Source: Saprospiraceae bacterium
GTDB taxonomy: Bacteria > Bacteroidota > Bacteroidia > Chitinophagales > Saprospiraceae
Reading direction: 5' to 3'
Assembly: GCA_020850025.1 (NCBI GenBank)
Contig: JADZFI010000045.1
Coordinates: forward strand, 1 to 29,252
Length of the DNA stretch: 29,252 nucleotides
Below are positions 8,927 to 17,672 of this stretch, piece by piece (position 1 is the stretch's first letter; every line of letters starts with the position of its first letter). Below the pieces are notes generated by a model, which worked only from the letters and a program-made list of their open reading frames with translations, was not told where the DNA came from and searched no databases. Position numbers and translations under genes: made by a program.

Positions 8927-11161
8927 ATGCAATCAATCAAATCATTATCAACCACTGTAATAGTGCTGCTTTGCTGTTTAACCGGTTTGTTGGCACAGCC
9001 CTACAGGCCCTCTGCTGCCATCAATGCCCGGGTAGAAACCCTCCTTTCCAAAATGACGCTGGAGGAGAAGATCGGGCAACTCACCCTGTACACCACCGAT
9101 TGGGGAAGCACAGGCCCCACCATACGCGAGGGTTATAAGGACGATATTCGCAAGGGCGCCTGCGGGAACCTGTTCAACAGCCACTCCACGGCTTTTGTGC
9201 GCGAATTGCAAAAGGTGGCGGTGGAAGAAACACGCCTGAAAATTCCGCTGCTGTTTGGCTTTGATGTCATTCACGGCTACAAAACCATTTTCCCCATTCC
9301 CCTGGGAGAGGCTGCCAGCTGGGATCTGGAGGCTATCGAGAAATCGGCCAGGGTAGCCTCTACCGAGGCCAGTGCGGCCGGCCTCAACTGGACCTTTGCT
9401 CCGATGGTAGACATCAGCCGCGATCCGCGCTGGGGTCGCGTCATGGAAGGCGCCGGCGAGGACCCCTACCTGGGCAGTCGCATAGCCGAGGCACGCGTGA
9501 AGGGCATTCAGGGCAAAAAATTAGGCGATCCGGATGCCATGCTGGCCTGCGTGAAACACTTTGCCGGCTATGGCGCGCCCATGGGAGGCCGCGATTATAA
9601 CACGGTGGATATGAGTGAAAAGTATTTCCGGGAATTTTATTTACCGCCCTACCAGGCCGCCATCAATGCCGGTGCCGCCACGGTAATGACCTCTTTTAAC
9701 GATTACGATGGCATTCCAGCCTCCGGAAGCAAGTTTCTGCTCGATCAGATCCTGCGGAAAGAATGGGGATTTGAAGGCTTTGTGGTAACCGATTACACCA
9801 GCATCAATGAAATGGTGATGCACGGGGTGGTGGCCAACGATAAAGAGGCCGGTGAACTGGCTTTGAACGCCGGCGTGGATATGGACATGCAGGGCGGCAT
9901 TTATCAGGCCTATTTGAAAAAATCGCTGCAAGAGGGCAAAGTGACCCAGGCGCAAATTGATGAAGCCGTGCGCCGTGTGCTACGCCTGAAATTTGAACTC
10001 GGCCTGTTTGAAGATCCCTACAAGTTTTGCAATGCCGAGCGCGAAAAAAATACCCTGCTTGCGCCCGCCCACCGCGCAGCCGCACGTGAGGTGGCACGAA
10101 AATCCATTGTCTTGTTGAAAAACGACCAGGAGGTGCTTCCATTAAAACCATCACAGAAAATTGCCTTGATTGGCCCACTGGCCGATAACAAAACGGAACT
10201 CATCGGCAACTGGAACGGCGCCGGTAATTTCAATGATTGTGTCAGTCTCAAAGAAGGATTAAGTGGTGCAAACATGCAATATGCCAAAGGCTGCGAGCTG
10301 GACGGCGCCGATCGTTCCGGATTTCAGGAGGCCCTGCGCATTGCCGGACAATCAGATATTATTGTGGTGGCAGTGGGTGAAAAAGCCAATATTAGCGGAG
10401 AGGCAACTTCCAAAACACAGATCAACCTGCCTGGCGTTCAGGAGGAACTGGTGCTGGAGCTCTGCAAAACCGGCAAACCGGTGGTGGTCGTGCTGATGAA
10501 TGGTCGCCCGGTGGTGATACCGGGCATTGCCGAAAAGGCAAATGCTATTTTGGAAACCTGGTGGCTGGGCACCGAAGCCGGCAATGCCATAGCCGATGTG
10601 TTGTGGGGAAAATATAATCCTTCCGGCAAACTCCCGATGTCGTTTCCGCGCTCGGAGGGCCAGATTCCGGTGTTTTACAATGAGAAAAGCACCGGCCGCC
10701 CCTTCGACCCCAATTCCAAGTGGACCAGCAAATACATTGACGAATCAAACAGTCCGCAATGGCCCTTTGGCTACGGCCTGAGCTATACCAGCTTTGCTTA
10801 CACTACGCCCAAAGCGAGCGTTGAAACCGCCACCACTCGCGGTATTCCATCCGGTAAACAGGTGAAAGTGTGGGTGAGTGTAACCGTAAGCAATACCGGA
10901 AAAGTAGCCGGCGAAGAAGTGGTGCAGTTATATATCCGCGACCTGGTGGGCTCTACCACCCGCCCGGTGAAGGCATTAAAAGGATTCCGCAAAATCATGC
11001 TGCAACCCGGAGAAAGTCGTGAAGTCCGTTTCGACCTTACGGCCGACGACTTGAGTTTTTACCGCAGTGATAATACATTTGGCATGGAACCCGGAGAGTT
11101 CGACATCATGGTGGGCGGCAGCTCCAATGATGTGAAATCGGTGCGTATCAGAGTGAATTGA
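8927..11161 (+). CDS. bglX: GH3 beta-glucosidase, BglX-like
   Basis: Counted from the ATG at 8927 the protein has 744 residues and a signal peptide (MQSIKSLSTTVIVLLCCLTG, cleaved near LLAQ). An upstream GTG at 8888, overlapping the previous stop, would extend it by 13 residues and spoil the signal peptide, so I reject it. The order is that of BglX-type GH3: a TIM-barrel (MTLEEKIGQLT ... APMVDISRDPRWGR ... EDPYLGSR), nucleophile Asp289 in VVTDYTS, an alpha/beta sandwich (LLKNDQEVLPL ... IALIGPLADN ... MNGRPVVIPG), and a C-terminal FnIII-like domain (GEEVVQLYIRD ... VGGSSNDVKSV). It probably removes glucose from the non-reducing end of imported oligosaccharides in the periplasm; GH3 enzymes acting on sophoro-oligosaccharides are known in other Bacteroidota. 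The preceding gene ends 35 bases upstream, which fits one operon. Confidence 0.92.
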   Translation: MQSIKSLSTTVIVLLCCLTGLLAQPYRPSAAINARVETLLSKMTLEEKIGQLTLYTTDWGSTGPTIREGYKDDIRKGACGNLFNSHSTAFVRELQKVAVEETRLKIPLLFGFDVIHGYKTIFPIPLGEAASWDLEAIEKSARVASTEASAAGLNWTFAPMVDISRDPRWGRVMEGAGEDPYLGSRIAEARVKGIQGKKLGDPDAMLACVKHFAGYGAPMGGRDYNTVDMSEKYFREFYLPPYQAAINAGAATVMTSFNDYDGIPASGSKFLLDQILRKEWGFEGFVVTDYTSINEMVMHGVVANDKEAGELALNAGVDMDMQGGIYQAYLKKSLQEGKVTQAQIDEAVRRVLRLKFELGLFEDPYKFCNAEREKNTLLAPAHRAAAREVARKSIVLLKNDQEVLPLKPSQKIALIGPLADNKTELIGNWNGAGNFNDCVSLKEGLSGANMQYAKGCELDGADRSGFQEALRIAGQSDIIVVAVGEKANISGEATSKTQINLPGVQEELVLELCKTGKPVVVVLMNGRPVVIPGIAEKANAILETWWLGTEAGNAIADVLWGKYNPSGKLPMSFPRSEGQIPVFYNEKSTGRPFDPNSKWTSKYIDESNSPQWPFGYGLSYTSFAYTTPKASVETATTRGIPSGKQVKVWVSVTVSNTGKVAGEEVVQLYIRDLVGSTTRPVKALKGFRKIMLQPGESREVRFDLTADDLSFYRSDNTFGMEPGEFDIMVGGSSNDVKSVRIRVN

Positions 11162-11163
11162 CA

Positions 11164-11262
11164 TTGGACTGTTAGACAATGGACGATGGACTTGGGCTCG
11201 GTAAGCTTGAAATGATTATTTACCCCGAGCCCAAGTCCATCGTCCAATATCCAACAGTCCAA
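11164..11262. repeat. Inverted repeat element A1 between GH3 and SusC genes
   Basis: The arms at 11164-11201 and 11225-11262 are complementary over 38 positions with only 3 mismatches; the inner 21 positions (11181-11201 / 11225-11245) match perfectly. The arms are built from TTGGAC-like units of 7-8 bases, and more units follow to about 11281. The first arm begins 2 bases after the GH3 stop codon. The loop (TAAGCTTGAAATGATTATTT, from 11202) recurs almost unchanged in the element at 14231-14342. In RNA this would be a very stable hairpin. Confidence 0.9.
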
Positions 11263-11299
11263 CGTCCAACAGTCCAACGTCTAAAATTAACCATTCAAT

Positions 11300-14230
11300 A
11301 TGAAGCACTTATACAAAAAAAACTCTTTGCTTGCCTTGTTTGTGACGTTGCTTGCTGCAACCTCGTGGGCCCAGGTCAAAGTTACCGGCCGTGTGGTGGA
11401 CGAACCCGCCGGCGATGCGGTTATCGGCGCAACGGTCCGTGAAAAAGGCGCTCCCAATGGCGCCATCACCGATTATGACGGCAACTTCAGCATCACGGTG
11501 AAAGACCTCAATGCCACGCTCGTGATCAACTACACCGGCTATCTTGCTCAGGAAGTACCGCTCAATGGCAGAAGTACTGTAGAGGTAAAACTGCTGGAAG
11601 ACGATGGTATTCTGGAAGAAGTAGTGGTGGTGGGGTATGGCATTCAGCGCAAAAGCGACCTCACCGGATCGGTGGGGTCAGTGAAGGCCAAGGAGCTGGA
11701 GCGCATTCCCACGGCATCGCTGGAACAGGCGCTTCAGGGTAAAATGGCCGGCGTATACGTATCTCCCTCCAGCGGCGAGCCAGGCGCCGGCGCTGTCATC
11801 CGTATTCGCGGTACCGGTACGTTGAACAATGCCAGTCCGCTGTTTGTGGTAGACGGGATGTTGCTCGACGACATTTCCTTCCTTAACCCACAGGACGTTG
11901 CCAGCGTGGAGGTTTTGAAAGACGCCTCTTCGACGGCTATTTACGGCAACCGTGGCGCCAACGGGGTAATCATCATTACCACCAAACGTGGTCTTACGGA
12001 TACCAAAGCATCGGTTACGCTCAATTCCTATTATGGTACCCAGCAGATTGCCAGAAAACTGCCCCTGGCCAATGCTTCCCAGTTCGCGGAGATGTACAAC
12101 GAGCTCAAGGGCAATAATTTTTATCCCGATCCGGCGGCGCTGGGAACGGGCACAGACTGGCAGGATGTCATTTTCCGCGATGCCCCCATGGCCAGTGTGC
12201 AATTGGGCGTAGGCGGTATCTGGAAGAAAATCAACTACAACGTTTCCGGAAACCTCTTCGATCAGCAAGGTATTATGGAGGAAACCGGATTCCGCCGTTA
12301 CACCGGACGCCTGAATGCAGAATATCCGGTGTTGAAAACCCTTCGGGTTGGAACCAACCTGGCTTATTCCAACAGCAAATTCAATACCGTTGGCGGCGGC
12401 GTTCTGGGAGGAATGTACCGCATGCCTCCTGTCTTTGGCGAGCGCGACAGCACCGGCAAGTTCACCGATCCAACCTTTTTCGGACAGTCGATCGGTAATC
12501 CTGCCGCTGATTTGTTTTACAAAAATGATCAGCACACACGGTCCAATCGCTGGGTAGGTACTGTTTATGCCAACTGGACCTTCCTGAAGTATTTCACCTT
12601 CCGCACCAATTATGGTTTCGACAGCCGAAAGGATTATTTTTATGGCTTTGAACCCATCTTTATGGTGTCGTCTTCCCAGTTGAACAACCTGGAGCGCACT
12701 TCCAGAGATTCGTCCAGGTTCCAAAACTGGCTCTGGGAAAACACCCTCACTTACGACCGCAGTTGGGAAGATTTTCGTTTGAATGTACTGGCCGGGCAAA
12801 CGGCGCAGGAGTTTACCTTTAAGAAGCGCCGTACCATTAATAATGTTCTTCAGCCCAATGGGGAAGAGTTTAGCGACTGGGCCATGCTCAGCTATCTGGG
12901 TCGGGTAAATGCTACCTTCTTCGACCGTTATCTGCTTACGGCTTCTTTGCGCGCGGATGGCTCCTCCCGTTTCAACAAAAACAACCGCTGGGGCTATTTC
13001 CCTTCCGTTGCGGCCGGCTGGAATATTTCGCAGGAACCCTTTATGCGCGGGTTCAAACTGTTTGACCGCCTGAAATTGCGCGCCTCCTGGGGGGTAACCG
13101 GTAACGACAAAATCCAGAACTATCCATCGCTCGGTATCATCACGCCGGAGCTGTATGGGGCATTCAATGATACCATACAATCCGGCGCCACGCTTACCAA
13201 TTACGCCAATGCCGATGTTCGCTGGGAAACTACCGAGCAAACAGATATTGGTTTGGAGTTTGGCCTGTTTAAAGGCCGCTTTACAGCAGAGATTGACTGG
13301 TTCAGGAGGTTTACGTATGATATTTTGGGCGATTTGCCCATTCCGGACGATGTGGGCTCCGGCAGCAATCCGTTTGTGAATGCAGCACAAGTAGAGAACA
13401 TAGGCTGGGACTTTACAGTGAACTGGCGCGAAGTGAAGCGCAAGTTTTCCTACAATCTGGGTATAAACGTTTCTCCCATTCAAAACAAAGTGCTCAAACT
13501 GAACGACGGAAAATCTGAAATCTTTGAGGCACGCACTGCCCAGGGCGACTTCGCCACGCGGACGGTAGTGGGGCAGCCTATTGGCGCTTTCTACGGATAT
13601 CAGGTAGCCGGTGTGTTCCAGAACCAGGAAGAAATAGACAGCTCCCCAAATTTCGGCAACGAGCAGCCGGGCGATTTTCGTTTTGCCGACCTGAATGGCG
13701 ATGGAGTGCTCTCGGCCGACGACCGTACGTACCTGGGCAGCCCGATTCCTACCCTGATCTACGGCTTTAACGCCGGATTTGAGGTCTCCGGGTTTGATGT
13801 GGCTTTTGATTTCTTCGGTGTGGAGGGCAACAAGGTGGTGAATGCCAAGGCAGTGGCCCGTTTTGATACGCCCAACTGGGAAGCCCTCTGGTACGAGAAC
13901 CGCTGGACCGGAGAAGGCGCCAGTAATTCCGTTCCGCGGGTTACCAATGGTGGACACAACTACAGAATGTCGGACTTCTTGGTGGAAGACGGCGGCTTTT
14001 TCCGTCTGCGCAGCGTGGTGCTGGGATATACCCTGCCTAAAAAATGGCTGAGTGCAGCGGGCATCAAGGCAGCCAGACTGTATGCCAGCGGCACTAATTT
14101 GTGGACCAAACAGGCATATTCAGGCTTCACGCCGGAATTCCCCAACGACAGCGTGTTCCGAGCCGGGATGGACTACCTGAACTATCCAATGGCAAGAACA
14201 GTGTTATTTGGTTTGAACGTAACCTTCTAA
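11300..14230 (+). CDS. susC: SusC-like TonB-dependent outer-membrane transporter
   Basis: A 976-residue SusC-family protein. The signal peptide ends near TSWAQ (residue 25). A carboxypeptidase-regulatory-like domain follows (about 26-110; VTGRVVDEPAGDAVIGATVREKG). A TonB-box-like segment, EEVVVVGYG, comes next, then a plug with ALQGKMAGVYV, IRIRGTGTLNNASPLFVVDG and YGNRGANGVIIITTKRG. The rest is a 22-strand-type barrel ending in an aromatic residue (FGLNVTF), as expected for outer-membrane insertion. With the SusD lipoprotein it should import oligosaccharides released at the surface. The gene is bracketed by two related inverted repeats. The SusC/SusD pair stands last in the operon, after the hydrolases, whereas in most PULs it comes early. 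Confidence 0.96.
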   Translation: MKHLYKKNSLLALFVTLLAATSWAQVKVTGRVVDEPAGDAVIGATVREKGAPNGAITDYDGNFSITVKDLNATLVINYTGYLAQEVPLNGRSTVEVKLLEDDGILEEVVVVGYGIQRKSDLTGSVGSVKAKELERIPTASLEQALQGKMAGVYVSPSSGEPGAGAVIRIRGTGTLNNASPLFVVDGMLLDDISFLNPQDVASVEVLKDASSTAIYGNRGANGVIIITTKRGLTDTKASVTLNSYYGTQQIARKLPLANASQFAEMYNELKGNNFYPDPAALGTGTDWQDVIFRDAPMASVQLGVGGIWKKINYNVSGNLFDQQGIMEETGFRRYTGRLNAEYPVLKTLRVGTNLAYSNSKFNTVGGGVLGGMYRMPPVFGERDSTGKFTDPTFFGQSIGNPAADLFYKNDQHTRSNRWVGTVYANWTFLKYFTFRTNYGFDSRKDYFYGFEPIFMVSSSQLNNLERTSRDSSRFQNWLWENTLTYDRSWEDFRLNVLAGQTAQEFTFKKRRTINNVLQPNGEEFSDWAMLSYLGRVNATFFDRYLLTASLRADGSSRFNKNNRWGYFPSVAAGWNISQEPFMRGFKLFDRLKLRASWGVTGNDKIQNYPSLGIITPELYGAFNDTIQSGATLTNYANADVRWETTEQTDIGLEFGLFKGRFTAEIDWFRRFTYDILGDLPIPDDVGSGSNPFVNAAQVENIGWDFTVNWREVKRKFSYNLGINVSPIQNKVLKLNDGKSEIFEARTAQGDFATRTVVGQPIGAFYGYQVAGVFQNQEEIDSSPNFGNEQPGDFRFADLNGDGVLSADDRTYLGSPIPTLIYGFNAGFEVSGFDVAFDFFGVEGNKVVNAKAVARFDTPNWEALWYENRWTGEGASNSVPRVTNGGHNYRMSDFLVEDGGFFRLRSVVLGYTLPKKWLSAAGIKAARLYASGTNLWTKQAYSGFTPEFPNDSVFRAGMDYLNYPMARTVLFGLNVTF

Positions 14231-14342
14231 TTGGACGTTGGACTGTTGGACGATGGACGTTGGACTTTTGCTCGTTAAGCTTGAGATGATCATTTACCCC
14301 GCGCCCAAATCCAACGTCCATTGTCCAACTGTCCAACGTCCA
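14231..14342. repeat. Inverted repeat element A2 between SusC and SusD genes
   Basis: This repeat starts on the first base after the SusC stop codon. The outer arms (14232-14263 and 14311-14342) are complementary over 32 positions with two mismatches, and the inner part pairs less perfectly. The units are TTGGACG-like heptamers and octamers. The loop at 14276-14300 matches the loop of the element at 11164-11262 in 23 of 25 positions, starting TAAGCTTGAGATGATCATTT. The same arm sequence type and loop in two places show a dispersed element rather than a chance hairpin. Confidence 0.88.
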
Positions 14343-14371
14343 TCATCTATAAATTGTAAACGATCAGGCTT

Positions 14372-15862
14372 ATGAACAAGCTTTTAAAATATCTCAGCGC
14401 AGCAGTTATGGTGCTGCTTTCCATCACCAGTTGCCAAAAAGACTTCCTGGAGCGCCGGCCGGAGGGTCGCCTCACTTTCGAGGAATTCTTTCAAATAGAG
14501 GCACATGCCATAGAGGCCACCAATGCCGTGTATGCTCAGTATCGGGAATTTGATCTGGTTGCTTTGCCTTATCTGGCTTGCACCGATATCCTGAGCGATG
14601 ATGCGGATAAAGGTTCTACCCAGAACGACGCTCCCTTGATCAGCGACCTGGATAATTTCACCCTGGATGCCACCAATCCTTATGTGGCGCCCGTGTACCG
14701 GGGCCATTACCGCGCCATTGCCAGGGCTAATCTGGCCATTGAAAACATACCGAACATTGAGATGGATGCTGCTCTGCGTGACCGGCTGGTGGGGGAGTGT
14801 AAGTTCCTCAGGGCGTATAGTTACCTGCTGCTGGTACAATGGTTTGGCGATTTGCCGCTCATCACCAGAACCCTTCAGGGCGACGAGTACTACTCCCAGA
14901 CCCGCCAGGATAAAAGTCTGATATATGATCAGATTGAGGCTGATCTCAAAGATGCCATCAATGCACTGCCCGATAAAGCCGGATATGCACAGGCAGATAA
15001 GGGTCGCGCTACCAAGGCGGCCGCACAGGGTCTGTTGGCCAAGTTGTACATGATCAAACACGATTGGGCGGCTGCGGAAACACAGTGCATGGACATCATC
15101 AACAGCACTCAGTACAGCCTGTTGACACGCTATGCCGACAATTTCCTGCCCGTGGGTGAAAACGGCGCAGAATCTATTTTTGAAATGCAGGCGGTGGCTC
15201 TGCCCACCCAGCAAGCTGCCGGGCCGGGCGCTTCTCCTTTCAATATGGTGCAGGGAGTGCGCGGTATTCCCAATTTGGGCTGGGGCTTTAACCGGCCTTC
15301 TGATAACCTGGTGTCTGCCTATGAAAATGGCGATCCAAGGCGGGAGGCCACGATCATTTATGTTGGGGAAATTCTGCCCGATGGGTCCACTCAGGTACAG
15401 GACAATCCTGAGATCATCAACGAGCGTTTCAACCAGAAAGCATGGGTGCCGGCCCACCCCGGTTTGCAGGACAATGGTCCGGGCAATATCCGGGTACTTC
15501 GTTATGCAGACATCCTGCTGTTGGCTGCCGAGGCTAAAAACGAACTCGGCAAATCCGGCGAAGCCTTGCCGCTCCTGAACCAGGTGCGCAAACGCGCCCG
15601 TGGTACCAATAACTTCATTCTGCCGGATATTACAGTAACTGACCAGGCCATGCTGCGCGAACGAATTTACCGCGAGCGCCGGGTGGAACTGGCCATGGAA
15701 CAACACCGCTGGTTTGATCTGCTGCGCTGGGGCCGGGCCGCTCAGGTGATGCAGGCAGTGGGCAAAGCCAATTTTGTGCCCGGCAAACATGAACTGCTGC
15801 CCATACCGCAAACTGAAGTGGATTTGACCAGCGGTCGAATTACGCAGAATCCGATGTACTAA
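14372..15862 (+). CDS. susD: SusD-like surface glycan-binding lipoprotein
   Basis: A 496-residue SusD/RagB-family protein. It starts with a lipoprotein signal (lipobox SITSC, Cys at about residue 21). Family hallmarks include KDFLERRPEG after the lipid anchor, the TPR-like helical core (ARANLAIENI, GECKFLRAYSYLLLVQWFGDLPLI, ATKAAAQGLLAKLYM), and the C-terminal block RYADILLLAAEAKNELG ... RIYRERRVELAMEQHRWFDLLRWG, ending in HELLPIPQTEVD ... QNPMY. It caps the SusC barrel at the cell surface and captures glycan fragments. The gene follows SusC by 141 bases that hold an inverted repeat, and a strong terminator follows it, so it appears to be the last gene of the operon. Confidence 0.96.
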   Translation: MNKLLKYLSAAVMVLLSITSCQKDFLERRPEGRLTFEEFFQIEAHAIEATNAVYAQYREFDLVALPYLACTDILSDDADKGSTQNDAPLISDLDNFTLDATNPYVAPVYRGHYRAIARANLAIENIPNIEMDAALRDRLVGECKFLRAYSYLLLVQWFGDLPLITRTLQGDEYYSQTRQDKSLIYDQIEADLKDAINALPDKAGYAQADKGRATKAAAQGLLAKLYMIKHDWAAAETQCMDIINSTQYSLLTRYADNFLPVGENGAESIFEMQAVALPTQQAAGPGASPFNMVQGVRGIPNLGWGFNRPSDNLVSAYENGDPRREATIIYVGEILPDGSTQVQDNPEIINERFNQKAWVPAHPGLQDNGPGNIRVLRYADILLLAAEAKNELGKSGEALPLLNQVRKRARGTNNFILPDITVTDQAMLRERIYRERRVELAMEQHRWFDLLRWGRAAQVMQAVGKANFVPGKHELLPIPQTEVDLTSGRITQNPMY

Positions 15863-15922
15863 ACGGCTGACGGCCTACGGCCTACGGTTGACGGCTTACG
15901 GTTGACGGCCTACGGCTTACGG
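15863..15922 (+). repeat. Heptamer array C1 directly after the SusD stop
   Basis: Eight and a half consecutive 7-base units of the form ACGG(C/T)(T/C)(G/T) begin on the first base after the SusD TAA: ACGGCTG, ACGGCCT, ACGGCCT, ACGGTTG, ACGGCTT, ACGGTTG, ACGGCCT, ACGGCTT, ACGG. The array runs straight into the stem of the intrinsic terminator. No matching complementary arm is found in the following 400 bases, so this is a one-armed form. The unit resembles those of the arrays at 23062-23173 and 25567-26062. Confidence 0.88.
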
Positions 15923-15984
15923 AGCCCCGGCGCTTTGATATCTACCGGGAAGGTGGTATGAGGCGCCGGGGCTTTTTGTTTTTT
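15923..15984 (+). terminator. Strong intrinsic terminator ending the PUL
   Basis: A perfect 11-bp GC-rich stem (15923-15933 AGCCCCGGCGC with 15963-15973) encloses a 29-base loop. It is followed by TTTTTGTTTTTT. It lies 60 bases after the SusD stop and is the first clear intrinsic terminator in the run of genes from 1478. Confidence 0.9.
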
Positions 15985-16348
15985 GAGGGTAAAATGCATC
16001 CGGGAAACCCCTTATTTATGGTGAAAACGCAGGTTTTTGCTCCTTTTGTCAGATGGGCGGCATTTTGCCGATTTCGAAAATGCTCAGGCAATAATCCATG
16101 TGGCCCGAGGGTTTTACTATTGTTCCATTCATGATTACTTGCAAAAACCGACTACACACCGCTCTCCTGTTTGCGCATGATTGAAATGCTACCATTAACC
16201 TAATCCATAACCCAAGGCTGTTTTACACAGCCCGTTTTCTCCTACAGTTGAATGCCAGAAATTGCCGGGCTACTTCTCCCGGCATGGAGAGCGCTTGCGC
16301 TTTCTGAACAGACATTCTCATTTTTAACCTTCTAACTCATTTTCAATC
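15985..16348. other. Intergenic leader region with a small hairpin
   Basis: This 364-base gene-free stretch precedes the DUF4382 gene. I see no convincing coding frame, RNA gene or TAnnTTTG-type promoter. The only structure I can point to is a 7-bp hairpin, TGCCGGG (16263-16269) with CCCGGCA (16278-16284), about 65 bases before the start codon. It may be a leader element, and its role is unknown. Confidence 0.4.
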
Positions 16349-17293
16349 ATGAACAGATCAAAATTTCAATGGCTCTTGCCGGTCTTCGCTTTGTTGACTT
16401 TTGGCATTATTTCCTGTTCAAAGGATCAGGATACCGATCAGGATAAAGCCCGACTTCAAATGGAAATTACTGATGGGCCCTGCGATGATCCCAACGTAAA
16501 AGCTGTTTATGTGACCATTGCGGAAGTCAAAGTGGACGGACAAACCTTCAGCGGGTTTACCACAAAAAAAACCATTAACCTCCTGGCATACCAGAAAGGG
16601 GAGGTAGCCGCTCTGGGGCTGGGTGAATTGGAGGCAGGCGCTTACCAAAACATTACCCTCGTGTTGGATGCCCAGACAGATGCTCAGGGGAATGCGCCTG
16701 GCTGCTATGTGGAAACCTTTGACAATGTGAAACACGCGCTTACCAGTAATGCGACTATGACCATTACTACCGCAAAAGACTTTACGCTGTCGGCCGGTTC
16801 CACCACACAACTAGTGCTTGATTTCGATTTGCGCAAGGCAGTTCAATATTCAGGCGGAAGCGCTTCGGATCAGTTTGATTTTGTGACATCCGCCAATCTC
16901 CAGACAGCTCTCCGCGCAGTGGTTAAAACGCAGTCCGGACATGTGCAGGGTACCTGCCAGAATGCCATTGTGAATACCGATAAAATTGTAGCATTCGTGT
17001 ATAAAAAAGGCACATTTAATCGCAATGTGGAGCTTTCCTCAGAAAACGGCATTGCGTTTAAAAATGCTGTGGCCAGCGCCTCAGTAGAAGCCAACGGTTC
17101 CTTTAAAGTGGCTTATCTGGAAAGCGGCGACTATGAAGTACACTTTGCAGCGTATAAAGACCTTAACAGCGACGGGAAACTGGATTTCCAGGGAACCCTC
17201 ATTCTGAACAGCCTGTTAGACCTGGAGGATTTGCAGGTGGGCGCTAATGCTGAAGTGCAGCTGAGCCTGACGGTCATAGGAATCTTGCCCTGA
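16349..17293 (+). CDS. DUF4382-domain lipoprotein
   Basis: A 314-residue protein with a lipoprotein signal (MNRSKFQWLLPVFALLTFGI, lipobox ISCS). A DUF4382 domain follows (about 33-190): LQMEITDGPCDDPNVKAVYVT, then VYVTIAEVKVDG and LGLGELEAGAYQNITLVLD. These are the beta-sandwich strands usual for the family. The C-terminal part (about 195-314) is another beta-rich module containing KDLNSDGKLDFQG, a possible calcium-binding-like loop, in a setting like carboxypeptidase-regulatory domains (SGDYEVHFAAYKD). The function of DUF4382 proteins is not established; they are common cell-envelope lipoproteins of Bacteroidota. The gene stands alone between terminators, so I see no operon partner. The domain call is good; the role is unknown. 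Confidence 0.8.
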   Translation: MNRSKFQWLLPVFALLTFGIISCSKDQDTDQDKARLQMEITDGPCDDPNVKAVYVTIAEVKVDGQTFSGFTTKKTINLLAYQKGEVAALGLGELEAGAYQNITLVLDAQTDAQGNAPGCYVETFDNVKHALTSNATMTITTAKDFTLSAGSTTQLVLDFDLRKAVQYSGGSASDQFDFVTSANLQTALRAVVKTQSGHVQGTCQNAIVNTDKIVAFVYKKGTFNRNVELSSENGIAFKNAVASASVEANGSFKVAYLESGDYEVHFAAYKDLNSDGKLDFQGTLILNSLLDLEDLQVGANAEVQLSLTVIGILP

Positions 17294-17340
17294 TTTTTCC
17301 TGCCTTAATGTTCGCAGTTTACTGTAAGTGGTTTAAAAAC

Positions 17341-17377
17341 AAGCCATCCCGGTGTCCATCGGGGTGGCTTTGTTTTG
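17341..17377 (+). terminator. Intrinsic terminator after the DUF4382 gene
   Basis: An 11-bp stem with one G-U pair, AAGCCATCCCG (17341-17351) with CGGGGTGGCTT (17360-17370), is followed by TGTTTTGT. It sits 48 bases after the stop codon. The rest of the gap up to 17748 holds a candidate promoter (17613-17642), a short repeat array (17673-17714) and no credible gene. Confidence 0.8.
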
Positions 17378-17612
17378 TGTAGGAAGCATTTGTTGTGAAT
17401 ACGGTGTGGTCGTTCAGCGACAAAATCAGTACGTTGGTCTATGCCGAACATTTTCATGCAGCCTTCCTGTAACATGCAGCTCTTTGCCAGAGTCTGATTT
17501 GGCAGAGTTGAATTTTGATGGGGTTCAGAGGTGCAGCAGCAGAAGGCTTTTCCGTTCATCCTGAAAAAATGGCCTTTCATACATGAGAACTGGGTATTGG
17601 TAGGTTCTATGT

Positions 17613-17642
17613 TTTGCAAGTTACCGAAAGACTTCATCTTTG
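17613..17642 (+). promoter_or_regulatory. Candidate Bacteroidota-type promoter for the TonB receptor gene
   Basis: TTTG (17613-17616) and CATCTTTG (17635-17642) are separated by 18 bases, close to the TTTG-N19-TAnnTTTG pattern of Bacteroidota housekeeping promoters, with C for T at the first base of the second box. The transcript would start near 17650 and carry the short repeat array at 17673-17714 in its leader, before the ATG at 17749. Confidence 0.45.
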
Positions 17643-17672
17643 TATCGAAAACAAAAACACCCCTGCTATTTC

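Noticed and set aside
11678..13957. A 759-codon open frame on the - strand opposite SusC
   Set aside because: It is a shadow of the SusC frame; no signal peptide, domain or credible start, and the + strand protein is unmistakable.
14384..15811. A 475-codon open frame on the - strand opposite SusD
   Set aside because: The antisense frame of a clear SusD gene, with a composition unlike real proteins and no recognisable motif.
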